Assembly: GCA_037893225.1 (NCBI GenBank)
Contig: JAZGUH010000719.1
Location: 806,001 to 870,000, forward strand
DNA from: Hippasteria phrygiana
Lineage: Eukaryota; Echinodermata; Asteroidea; Valvatida; Goniasteridae
Reading direction: 5' to 3'
DNA: 64,000 bases
Shown here: one piece after another, positions 1 to 9,539 of the stretch
Position numbering within the stretch: the first letter of the stretch is position 1
Layout of the letters: every line of letters begins with the position of its first letter
Made by a program: the position numbers and the translations under genes
Notes under the pieces: model-generated
Told to the model about the DNA's origin: nothing
Databases searched by the model: none
The model's input: only the letters and a program-made list of their open reading frames with translations

Positions 1-1956
1 TAGGTCCAATTGTCATGAAGCCTGGTGGGTAGGGCAGACTTGTCACAAGCAAGCAAAAATCGCAGTGACATCATAAAAAAATAATGCGGAAAAGCCCTAT
101 GTTCTGTTCAGCGAAGAGACATAGAATCCTAGTTTTTCATTTCTTTTCTTTTCCTTTTTTGTGTGTGTTTTTTTTGTGGGGAGATTGTTTGTTTCTCTTT
201 GTTCATTCGATGTCTCATTCAAAAGTGAATAACATTTGTATTGCTAGAAAAACAGCAATTAAGATAAATTAGTTTACAGGCTGAAACTTGAAAAGAGTGT
301 GGACAGTATATCTTTAAGTAGATTTTACTTTTGTTTTGAGTTTTCCTTTAAATTTGATTTGTGTATGTTTATGAAATATGGTGCAGTATGAAACAAAATT
401 TCACATTAATCGTTGCCTTGGTTTGGAGTTTTCCCTGTATAAAGGTAAAAAAAATGTGATTCGTTTACTACTTTTTGAATTTCATTTCAAAGTACAATAA
501 GCCAGTTCGGTATTTCAACTGCACATGTGCACAATGACATAGGTCACTGGTCATTCGGGATAACTAACGCGCGCGTATGAACACGCAAGGTGGTCGCACA
601 ACGCGCACGTGTTCAATTTCAATCAGAATAGAGTACCGAAGTGATGACGTCAATGCAATGTTTGAAGCCAGAATACTTCTATTTTAACAAAGGAACAGCC
701 GAAATCTCCATTTGTTTGGAGCCAGTTGTGCCAACTGACGTCAGACTTCGGTACTGTGGGTGTTGGCATAACATCACGTGACATTCCATCAGCAATTTTA
801 TCCGGAATAACCTTTGACCTTCAAGATACCAAACTGGCTTATTTTTTGAAACCGGCCAACTTGTTGCTGAGTACGATATTTGGATTCACTACATATTTAA
901 TGTTTTCTTTCATGGATCATACTGTGATTGAATCACAATTGAAGCATGTTAACCACATTGGTTTTTCAATCTGCTTTGTCATTTTATTGTGGTTTGGATC
1001 TAGTTCTCAGCTGACTTTTGTCTGGCAATTAGTAAATTTGTTAAGCAATAGTTTCTGCTTAGCAAGTCCTGGGGCCAGTTTCGTGGACCTGCTTAGCACA
1101 ACAATTTGCTTAGCGTGAAAATAGGATTGACAACCAAATTTCCATGTGGTTTTTATAGTGTAATAGGCAAGACCACGCGCTTGGCAATCAACAACATTCA
1201 ATAATCGTCACACATAACAAAAGAAAGGTATTTTGCTATTATGAGAAGGTCATATTCTTTTAACTTTCTCGACTACATTATTTATAATAATTGTACATTA
1301 GGTTATTACTGGATTATTAAAACACTCATAGCAGCCCGAAGGCTGAATTAAAAACAGTTATTACAGACAACATGTCTATGGTAGCGGCTGCAGCCACTTC
1401 CCATAGACTCGTGTGTAATTTCAAGCCGCAGCCAATTAATTCGGACAGGGCCTGATACTGCTAGGATTCAAAATGTCAGGCCGTCTAACATAAATTTATC
1501 ACGTTTTTTTCTGTATCACTAGTATCAGTGTAATGAAACAAAATGAAAAAATATTGAAATTATATAAATACATTCAAATTTTAAGTAAATCTTTTGTTGT
1601 TTGAAAACTTTTGATGGTTGCAGGATCTGGTTTACACAGTACATAATATGAAAAGTGCTTTATCTTAAAGTAAGCAACAATGGAAATTTTACCGACAATA
1701 GGTTTTGTCATATTTCATCATATGTGACCTGGCAGCACATATATAAAATCATAGTTGTGGTTAAAGGTAATATACAACGTTTGCAAACATACAAAAACAA
1801 AAAACTACTGAATTATTACGAAATACCGTGCTAGACTAAATAGCAGTCTCACGCATCCTGTGAAATCATGGTACCTGGTGTGCTGTCGTTTTCAAGAAAA
1901 GTGGAAATTTATAATTATAGTTTTTCAACGATTGTCCGCCGACAATATAATCTTTG

Positions 1957-2147
1957 ATACCCTGCACGATATGGGGGAAAAGGGTACCCCCCTTTTATCC
2001 CTATACCCTAAGCACACTCCAGATTGTTATCTAACACATCCCCCTAGATTTCTGAAAAGAATTCCTGAGATTCTGGGAACGCAATGACCAACACAAAAGA
2101 GGAAGATCCCTCCCCCCCCCCCCCCCCCCCATATCGTGCTTCATATG
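1957..2147. mobile_element. MITE, CGATATGGGG family, copy 1
   Basis: A 191-bp inverted-repeat element. The left end reads ATACCCTGCACGATATGGGG and the right end is CCCCATATCGTGCTTCATATG-like, followed by an imperfectly repeated TAATCTTTG/A target. The paralogous site in copy B (about 49595-49610) lacks it and reads straight through AATATAATCTTTGGGAATAG, so this is a real insertion with a 9-10-bp target duplication. A 19-nt C run (2112-2130) sits next to the right terminus. Long target duplications suggest a Mutator-like non-autonomous element. Confidence 0.8.
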
Positions 2148-2281
2148 TAATCTTTAGGAATAGTCTAGTTCCCGACCTGATAATTCCATGACTCTATATA
2201 AAATGGTTCCGTTTTATCTTAAGTAGGATCAGGAAGCCAGACTTTTTTCTGTTTTTCCAGCATCTATGCACAAAATTTTAG

Positions 2282-2424
2282 ATACCCTGCACGATATGGG
2301 GGAAAAGGGTAACCCCCCCCCCCCCCTTTCTAAAAAGAAATTCCTGAGATTCCGGGAACACAATGACCAACACAAAAGGGGGGGGGAGGAGTGGTCCCTT
2401 TTCCCCCATATCGTGCTTCATATG
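2282..2424. mobile_element. MITE, CGATATGGGG family, copy 2 (internally shortened)
   Basis: It has the same termini as the element at 1957-2147, with a 14-nt C run at 2313-2326 and a G run near 2378-2386. The internal part is shorter. Copy B is uninterrupted at the matching place (around 49745-49755). The flanking A/T-rich target repeat is degenerate. Confidence 0.75.
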
Positions 2425-2654
2425 AAACCCTAAACAAGTCAGTGTTACAGTATTTGCTAGCACGCTATAAAATATTATACAACACCTGAATAAATCCCAC
2501 CCATCGGATTGGTGGATCGTCGATCACGTGTATTGAATTATTCGTCCCATCACACGACGCGAACCTGCACCGCCAAAAACGTTCTATCACATGGTTCTAT
2601 CAAACGGTAATGCGTTTGATAGAACTTTCCCAACGCTACAATACGGCTGTCATT

Positions 2655-2735
2655 GGACTGGTTCCCGGTCCCTCCGTTGTCCTTCGGACTTCAAATGTAT
2701 ATACATACGGGGACCGGGGACCGGGAACCAGTCTA
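2655..2735. repeat. Short fold-back insertion with 10-bp direct repeats
   Basis: Arms GACTGGTTCCCGGTCCC (from 2656) and GGGACCGGGAACCAGTC (to 2733) form a hairpin of about 80 bp. It is flanked on both sides by GGCTGTCATT (2645-2654 and 2736-2745). A 10-bp target duplication fits a Mutator-like or fold-back insertion. Confidence 0.65.
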
Positions 2736-2753
2736 GGCTGTCATTCACACAAA

Positions 2754-3030
2754 ATGGCGGACGGTGTTTCCGAACCGCGGTTTGTTTTCCGACGACGAAA
2801 TATTGGAACTCGTCGTAGGCGATGCTGATGCTGCTAACACAAAGAGACAAATGAAATATGCAGTCAAACGATTAGAGGAATTTGCAAGACGCGCAGGAAC
2901 AACAATTAAAGCTTTAACTGATTCGGAACTGGACCACTTTTTGTCGCGGTTTTATGCGGAACTGAGAAGGTAAACGGCACGTTGTACACCAAGAAATCCA
3001 TGCATGCAATCTGTCGGATTTATTCAGGCA
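2754..3030 (+). pseudogene. Crypton-type tyrosine-recombinase N-terminal fragment (KIAA1958/DUF3504-like)
   Basis: The ATG at 2754 opens MADGVSEPRFV. After an extra T in the run near 2782-2786 the reading continues in another frame with SDDEILELV, then ANTKRQMKYAVKRLEEFA, LSRFYAELRR and, after a second shift near 2970, NGTLYTKKSMHAI. This order matches the N-terminal core-binding (SAM-like) part of Crypton-derived tyrosine-recombinase proteins (KIAA1958, QRICH1/ZMYM relatives) found in many invertebrate gene families. The catalytic domain is missing because a palindrome follows at 3030. Two frameshifts and truncation make it a pseudogene. A host gene exon ending at AAG|GTAAAC (2970) is an alternative reading but does not repair the first shift. 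Confidence 0.6.
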
Positions 3031-3210
3031 TTGTATAAAACAAATAATGAATGTTTCACATTCGTGCAATGGTAAGAATAATTTTCTTCGGTGACAGATG
3101 GAATGTCCCATTCCACTCGGCTTCGCCTCGTGGAATGGAACATTCAATCTGTCACCTCATGAAATTATTCTTACCATCGCACTCATAAACATTAGTGATT
3201 TGTATACTAT
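3030..3210. repeat. Long palindrome (MITE-like)
   Basis: Arms of about 85 bp (3030-3115 and 3128-3210) are imperfect reverse complements. They share blocks such as ATGGTAAGAATAATTT, GGTGACAGAT and CCATTCCAC around a short loop (TCGGCTTCGCC). The right end coincides with the right edge of the copy-A-specific insert. Confidence 0.8.
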
Positions 3211-3421
3211 TATCCCAAATCCATTTATTTCTGAAAATTACAGCAAAAGCAAATGTTTTATACTGTCTTTAAAAGAACAAGACTGGATAACTGATAAGTG
3301 GTATACAACAAACACTCGATTTATTCCAAGGTCTATCCGAATGAATATGCTTCCATGTGACTCGCAAAGACTACTGACCAGTAATGTTTAAGATTAATTT
3401 TAATTGAAAACTGGTGAATAT

Positions 3422-3750
3422 TGCAGCGTTGACCGTGCGCGGGACTCTTTCACACCTGAAGAACCAACTCCGGCACACTTTATCTGGGTTTGAGAGGCTC
3501 TGTGCCGTTTATTCTAGCACAAAATCACACAACAGACTGTCCAGATATTCCGGGGGAAAGCACCTGCTTGTTGCTCATGGCAACCGGCAACGGGTCTCCC
3601 CGGTCGACCAGCAGGGGCTCCGCTGCAACAACTCCGCTGTGGTGCTGTGCTGGTGCCCTCTACTGGCCGGTCAGCTGGGGCTCCACCGCAACGGCTCCGC
3701 CGTGGTGCCGTGCTAGCGCCCTCCGCCGACCAACCGGCACCGGCGCTACA
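3422..3750 (-). repeat. Gypsy-1 3' LTR
   Basis: A 329-bp direct repeat of 13817-14159, bounded on the plus strand by TGCAGCG and CGCTACA (TG...CA type ends). It lacks the short GC-rich stretch after GGCAACCGG that is present in the other LTR. Confidence 0.85.
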
Positions 3751-4955
3751 TCGCCCCCTCCGAGGACCTTTGTTCGTCCCCAAACAAGGCGACGAGCACC
3801 GATGACTGGATGCCCAAGAAGACCCCGATCCGGACGGCGCCCGCAGCAGCAGCGAAAACAAAAGGGGACAATCATAACAGTTTTGGGGAAAAGACAACAG
3901 CAAGGGCGACTGGAAGGGGAGGTCATTCGGTCCTCAGTTGGAAGGTGGGGGCTGCCTCTGGACCTCCGTCTGCCAGAACAGGTCTTCCCAAAAGCTGCGG
4001 GGAATGTTGCGGGGATAATGGGGAGGTGGAGGCGCTCCAGGTGGCAAGAGTCCCCCCAGGGAGGGCTGGGCGGACACGGATGGATCCACGAAGTACTTTC
4101 CGTACCGCTGCCCCTGGTACGTCTGGAGAAAGCGACCCGGGACCTCATACGTGTCGACCACCCGCTTCCGACCCACCTCCATGTGAGTGACGGCCTCCCG
4201 AGTGGCGCGCTGGGCAGTCGGGCGGCCGCGGTCTTGCTCAGCTTGAGCCGTCTTCTGTCAGGGAAGAGTACCCTCGCCCCGGCCGGGAGCTGGTCGTCCA
4301 TCCCACGCAGGCCAGGGGGCGTCGGTAGCTGCAGGAACGTTCGCCAGGGCATCTGGCCCTGTCTGGGTCGGCCGGCCTCTCCAGCCCTGGCGTCAGTTCC
4401 AGCCATGATGCAGGGAGGGGCCCCGTGGGGTGCTCCGGGGGTCGCAACGCTTCGGTCAGCATGACCGCCTCGTCGAGGGACGTCCCGGGTGGAACGGTCT
4501 GAGGGGGGGGGGAATTCCGGGTGGACGCAGCCCGTGGACGCAGCCCCCGGACCCGCTGGAAGGCTCGGAGACTCGATGGCCCCACTCACGAGTAACGTGC
4601 AGTGGTGACGCCGACTGCTCCGTGTCAGGCGTGGCTGCAGGGGGAGCCGCCCGGGTGGCTGCGGTCCCCCTCGACGGGAGGTCTGCGACGGAGGTGGGGT
4701 GGCGTCTAGCTCGTCCCCGCTGGCATGGACGTCCAGCTCGTCGGCCTCGGCACTCACCGACCCCACGAGAACTCCATTGCAGTACAGGTGGTGCCGTTTT
4801 CGGATGTCCCTCCTGTAGAACGCCTTCCCGCACCCCCGGTGGCAGGTGTAGGGGCACTCCGGGTGGAGCACTCGGCACGCCGTCCGGAGGTGCCTCTGGA
4901 GGTTACGGCCCCGGTTGAAAGTCTTGTGGCAATGGGGGCACTCCGTCGGGTCCAT
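3660..4955 (-). CDS. Accessory C2H2 zinc-finger ORF of Gypsy-1, 3' of pol
   Basis: An open frame of 431 codons starts at the ATG at 4955 and runs into the 3' LTR. Residues 6-27 form CPHCHKTFNRGRNLQRHLRTAC, a C2H2-like finger with a Cys in the last position. Residues 34-59 hold a second one (CPYTCHRGCGKAF...HHLYC). The rest is proline/arginine-rich. Other minus frames over 3934-4182 carry a plausible tract (RYGKYFVDPSV), so the downstream half is probably frameshifted. It occupies the position where some Ty3/Gypsy elements keep env or an extra ORF, but nothing env-like (signal, transmembrane segment) is visible. Once the transposon at 4960-7873 is removed, a pyrimidine tract followed by CTGCAG lies just before the ATG, like a splice acceptor. 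Function is unknown; nucleic-acid binding is inferred. Confidence 0.5.
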   Translation of the reverse strand: MDPTECPHCHKTFNRGRNLQRHLRTACRVLHPECPYTCHRGCGKAFYRRDIRKRHHLYCNGVLVGSVSAEADELDVHASGDELDATPPPSQTSRRGGPQPPGRLPLQPRLTRSSRRHHCTLLVSGAIESPSLPAGPGAASTGCVHPEFPPPSDRSTRDVPRRGGHADRSVATPGAPHGAPPCIMAGTDARAGEAGRPRQGQMPWRTFLQLPTPPGLRGMDDQLPAGARVLFPDRRRLKLSKTAAARLPSAPLGRPSLTWRWVGSGWSTRMRSRVAFSRRTRGSGTESTSWIHPCPPSPPWGDSCHLERLHLPIIPATFPAAFGKTCSGRRRSRGSPHLPTEDRMTSPSSRPCCCLFPKTVMIVPFCFRCCCGRRPDRGLLGHPVIGARRLVWGRTKVLGGGDVAPVPVGRRRALARHHGGAVAVEPQLTGQ

Positions 4956-5640
4956 CCTGCACGTACGTCCTTGAAATGTTCGCGTTTTTCATGTCAATAT
5001 GTTTCCCAGCACTTCATAGCCCTTTAGTTCTGGTAATTTTTCCAACATGTCATAACAAAGCTAAGATTTTTTGCTGAGCAAACCTTTTCAATCTCGTTGG
5101 CCCATATCGCGTTTCAAGGTCACATTTCACGTGTAAAGCAATAGAGAACTTACCGTGTACAAAAGGCATGGCTGAATTCCCGTGTGTTTAATCCTTTTCG
5201 TGAAAATCACAGACTACTCTTTTTGATCGGCCATTTCTCGAGTTTAATCAGATTCAAATTATTTACCGGTTCTCCCAATGTCACAAATAATTGCTTAGCA
5301 ATAGGAAAATAAATTGAACATATATTCTATGTATCTCCCGATTTCTTTTCAGATTGGCTTAGTTTCTTTCCTAACCCCTATCCTATCCTGCCCAAGAGTT
5401 TGCAGTGCTAGTACCCAACATCTCTAGCTCTTCAAGTCTTTTCCACTTCAACTTCAAGGCCCCAGGCTTCTTAACATTTCCAGGGCCAGCTGAGGGTTCC
5501 TAGTACTACTTCGGAAGGAATTTCAAAGGCCAGCACCCATTAAGCACGAATGAAATAAATAGAACAATGGCAGAAAAACTGAGAATTTTCCGAAGAAAAC
5601 TGGTAAACCAATTAGTAATAATGTGGTTTAGGGGCACCAC

Positions 5641-5702
5641 TACATGTACATGTACATGTATTGGGTTTATTCAACAAAATAGCACATGTACATGTACATG
5701 TA
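5641..5702. repeat. ACATGT tandem tracts
   Basis: Two runs of ACATGTACATGTACATGTA (about 5641-5660 and 5682-5702) surround a short unique spacer. The unit is self-complementary, so each run can fold. Confidence 0.6.
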
Positions 5703-7300
5703 AATTGTAATTGTCTATTTTTCTTTGAATTTTCCTTTTTTGTTATTTGGAGGAGATAGGGGGATAGGCGGTTAGGTGAGAATGGTTTTCAACCTTGATG
5801 ACAAGGTATGAATTTCTGAAAACTTTAACATAGTCTTAATAAACACTGTATAACATTTTCTTCCAGACTAACTTGTTGGATTTCAAAAAAAAATTTAATT
5901 AAAAGCAGAGCAATTATATTTGATGCAGATTTGTAAAACAATTAAATATACAATCTTTACTGAAAAGTGAAATTAACTAGGAAATTTTATGGCACTTGCC
6001 ATTTTGTTGTGAACATGAAGGATTTAACTATTGTTTTTAGCATGGTATAACTTCTCACTGAATTATTAGGACTCTACAGAGCAGGACTGTCTTTTAATTG
6101 TTTTTTATCACCACTTTTTATTTATTTGTGGACTTGCCTTTTCAAATATTAAAACAGGAGAATGAAAGAATAAATGTAAAATTACTTTAAATATCATTAT
6201 GGTACTCAGCCAAACAAATTCCCCCAGTACAAAATCATGATTCAATTTACCCTGTCAATATTTTTAAAGTAATCTTACAAAATTATGTCCAGAAAATGTG
6301 GCATTGTTTTTAAGGGGAGAGAACGTGTGAGAATATTGTCTAAACTCAAGTCAGCCCAAAACTCAGAAGCTAGTCAACCATTTGCTTTCCCATCATAGAG
6401 CAAACAGGAGTCCAGGCTTTATATCTGAATTCAAATTTTCAATGCACAACTTCATGACAGTTCTAAGCATCACAGGGAAAGACGGGTAAATTTCCACTCC
6501 CCACCGTCGACGAAAAGCCATCGCAGATCCTCAAGAGTCTGCCTCCGTCAACCATCACATCTTTAAGGAACTGCAGAGGATGACAGAAAATAACAAAATT
6601 AAGTATAGGGCCTATGGTTCACATTCGATTGTGGTTTTTTGGTAGCTCTCTGGTCTGGAAAAAAACACACCTTTTTCTCACCACAAGTGGACCACAATCC
6701 TTCTCATGCTTGATCACGGTGTAGGGGGGCTACTGTTGCTAATCCCCGGGCTTAAATCCTCACATCAAACAAAGATAGGGGTGATGATAGTTATTTTGAC
6801 TCCGAGCATGCATACATGTAGTCACCTAGTACTGGTACGTAGTACGGGTACGGCGGGCGCGTGGGGCATATCCACGCCGGGTCCAGACAGCCCAGTGCCC
6901 GGCATGCAGTACATGTAGATACATGGCGCCATGGTCCGGTGTCGTGTTCTCTTCCCACGAGTATCGGTTTACAAGGCCCCAACAATCCCACGGTGTCCAG
7001 TTCTGCTGAAGAAAATCTTGCTTCAGAAGGTTGAAAATGTTGCATTTTTTCACAACAGAATGGAAATATAGCTTTTGAGCGTACATCAGAGCATTCTTGA
7101 AGTGTATATCTCACCGTCCATGGCGAGTTGCTTGTAACTTGAAGACGAAAATCCGCGGAAAAAGACATTCATGGAGGCTTCTTCTCGTGCCAAACAATTT
7201 TAGCCTTGTCGCCATGTTGTCCAAACCAAATGTCAAAACTTACATTTTGTTGAAATAATTATCTTTTACCTCTAAAAAAAAGCGAGTAAAGTGGACTATA

Positions 7301-7564
7301 TGGGCTCCGTGCAGCGGAAAGAAAAGGCGAGTTGGGGTCAATATCGACGCCATCTTGCCTGACTTCAATTTAAGTGTCTGGTTCCCGCTATGATATTCTT
7401 ATTGAAAAAGCAACTATCGAGAGTCGGCAAACAGACAAAGCAATCCCACTGGTATACGAGTATCAAATGAACGAGAAGCGCAGTGCGTAATACCAGCGAC
7501 GTACTCCCTATGGAAGTGCGGTTGCTATGTGGACAGCGCCCTCTTTTGGTGCGCACGGAGCCCA
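7301..7564. mobile_element. TA-flanked MITE nested in the 2.9-kb transposon
   Basis: A 264-bp element with ends TGGGCTCCGTGC and GCACGGAGCCCA, each next to TA (7299-7300, 7565-7566). The inverted similarity continues imperfectly inward (AAGAAAAGGCG against the complement of GCGCCCTCTTTT). A TA target and short inverted ends suggest a Tc1/mariner-type non-autonomous element. Confidence 0.65.
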
Positions 7565-8015
7565 TAGCACAAAAATGTGAGTTTTATGCTGAAAATTAGT
7601 ACAAAGTTTGACATTGCGTAACGTTTTAATTAAATCATTTAGAGCCTTACTGTTTCGAGTAAGTTCTGTTCTCATGAATAATAGTTAGTTCGCGCGGTAT
7701 TAATATACAATGAATTAAACATATCTACTTCAAAATGACCTTTCTATTGGCCTATACGACTGTCAATCAAGCCGCGTGGTAAAAATGCATATTCATGAGG
7801 TGATAATAAGCACAACCGCCATTAAAAATAACGCGCGTGCGCACAAACAAAGTTAGACGCAAGGACGTACGTGCCTGCAGGAGAGAGAAAGAGGAACATT
7901 AGTTAGCTGGAGGCAGTAACGACTGGGTCTGTTAATTTTCTGCCCTGCCCTGCTGACGCTGCTGGGGGCCGGCTCCGAGGATGCAGGGGCCGCCTGTCTA
8001 TCATCTCGCGCCGTC

Positions 8016-9499
8016 TCACCGGGCTCGGCCCTTGGCTCGTCCTGCACGCCAGGGGCCGTCACTGTTGTCACTGTGGACTGGGGAAGCCGTGGTCGCCGGT
8101 TCCGTCCCCGGGGCCTCCGCTCGGCTAGGAGTTGCTGGGAGTCCCTCTACGGGGGTGCTGTCCTTCTCCGCTGGGGGTCCACTAGCAGCACGCCTCCACC
8201 AGTCCACGTCGGCGTCACCCAGGTATGGCTTCAGTCGGTTGTAGTGAACCACCTTGGCTTTGGCCCGAGGGGACTTCTGGACCCGGTAGGTGACGTCGTC
8301 TATTTTCTTTATCACGACGAGTGGTCTGTCCCACCAGCATTGCAGCTTGGGTGTGCGACCAACCTTCTTGGCGGGTGTGTACAGCCACACTGGTTGGCCA
8401 GGTTCGTACCCGGCTCCTTCGGCTCTGCGGTCGTACTGCTGCTTTTGGTACGCTTGACTGCTCCGTAGGTGGCGACGGGCGAACTCGTGGGCACGCACCT
8501 GCTGTTCGCTCCTCGGGCAGTCCCACCACCAGATCCAGGGGAAGCCTGACCTCGCGGCTGAGCATGTTCGGCGTGAACCTGGTGCTGGGAGGAGCGGTAC
8601 GCCATCATTACGTATGGCAGGTGTTCATCCCAGTCAGACTGAGGGTGGAACGGTGTAGTGCAGGTCTTGTGGATGCCGAGCAATGCACAGACTCCTTGGA
8701 ACAGTCCGGCTTCGAACTCCTTCCCCTGATCCGTGTGGATTTCTAGGGGGGTGCCGAACCGCCTGACGACCTGCTCGACAAGGACCCTGGCGACGGTTTC
8801 CGACATTTTGTCAGGGATCGTAAAGGCCTTCACCCACTTCGTGAAGTAGTCGGCGACCACCATGATGCCCGTGTTCCCGGCCCTCGTCCTCGGAAGTCTG
8901 CCCGTCAGGTCAATTGCCAGGCACTCCATAGGAGCCCCCACCAGGTATTGCTGGAGTGGGGCCTTCCGGGGTCTGGGAGGCGACTTCTTTGAGCCACACT
9001 TGTGGCACTTCCGACACCACTCCTCCGCCTGGCGTTGCATCCCTCTCCAGTACACGGAGGCTTGCCTCAGTCGTGCGAGGTCCTGTTGTCATGGACCAAC
9101 CTCGATCATGACGACCACGACCTTCCACGTTGGGGGTCCCCCGCCGGGCTGTTCCCACTTCAGCTGCAGGACACCCCGGGCCAGCCGTAGCCTTTCCGAC
9201 TTGGCCCACCAGAACTTGGTACCCTCGTCTAGCGCCGAGACATCAGCCCAGCCGGGTCGGGGGACTGCATCCTCCAGCCAATGCATGAGCTTGCCCAGTT
9301 CGGGGTCGCTGCGTTGCTCCCACACCAGTTCCTCTGGGTCCCATGTCTCCAGGAGCCACTCTGGGGTGGCGGCCCGTCCCTGTCCGGACTCGCCGACGGT
9401 TCCCACAAGTCCGTCCACCTGTGCCTCCCCGGGTACTACACCGGTCCTCCCCTGTGTAGCATTCCTGGCCCTCCTCTTTCGACCGTCCACACTGGCCAC
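8016..9499 (-). pseudogene. pol: Gypsy-1 integrase region (broken)
   Basis: Pieces in element order are as follows. 9499-9089 is the spacer between RNase H and integrase. 9055-8312 has the zinc-binding end (CRKCHKC) and catalytic core with IDLTGRLP and the second Asp in TDQGKEFE. 8498-8016 has the C-terminal DNA-binding part (YDRRAEG..., VVHYNRLKPY) and a Pro/Ala-rich tail. After TTPFHPQSD the core jumps directly to WDEHLPYVMMAYRSS. The segment that should carry the third catalytic residue (Glu of the D,D-35-E triad) is deleted in frame. Frame changes near 9060-9090 and 8490-8560 also break it. The enzyme would be inactive. Confidence 0.85.
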
Positions 9500-9539
9500 A
9501 CGGGATTCTGTATGCTTCTTGCCCGCTCGGTGCTCGATG

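Larger units (their letters stand above)
2475..3204. mobile_element. Copy-A-specific insert of about 730 bp
   Basis: Copy B joins CGCTATAAAATA directly to CTATTATCCC (about 49790-49805). Copy A has about 730 bp at this point. The insert holds a short fold-back (2655-2735), another small inverted repeat (GTTCTATCAAAC at 2600 against its complement near 2631), a Crypton-like coding remnant and a long palindrome that reaches its right edge. It may be one composite insertion or several successive ones. Only ATA/TA is shared at the ends. Confidence 0.6.
4960..7873. mobile_element. 2.9-kb DNA transposon nested in Gypsy-1
   Basis: An AT-rich block inside GC-rich Gypsy-1. Its ends are perfect 14-bp inverted repeats CACGTACGTCCTTG (4960-4973) and CAAGGACGTACGTG (7860-7873). 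Each is flanked by CCTG (4956-4959, 7874-7877), a 4-bp target duplication. Removing the block and one CCTG restores continuous GC-rich retrotransposon sequence. No transposase-like ORF is seen in the interior. Small open frames at 6706-6918 and 6791-7168 have no recognisable domain, so it is probably non-autonomous. A 4-bp duplication fits Chapaev, Ginger or Academ types, but the superfamily is not assignable by eye. Confidence 0.75.

Noticed and set aside
3490..4464. 324-codon plus-strand open frame
   Set aside because: It is antisense to the Gypsy-1 LTR and zinc-finger ORF in GC-rich DNA, has no domain and low-complexity composition; chance openness.
6791..7168. 125-codon minus frame in the 2.9-kb transposon
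   Set aside because: No transposase signature (no DDE/DDD blocks or zinc finger); not called.
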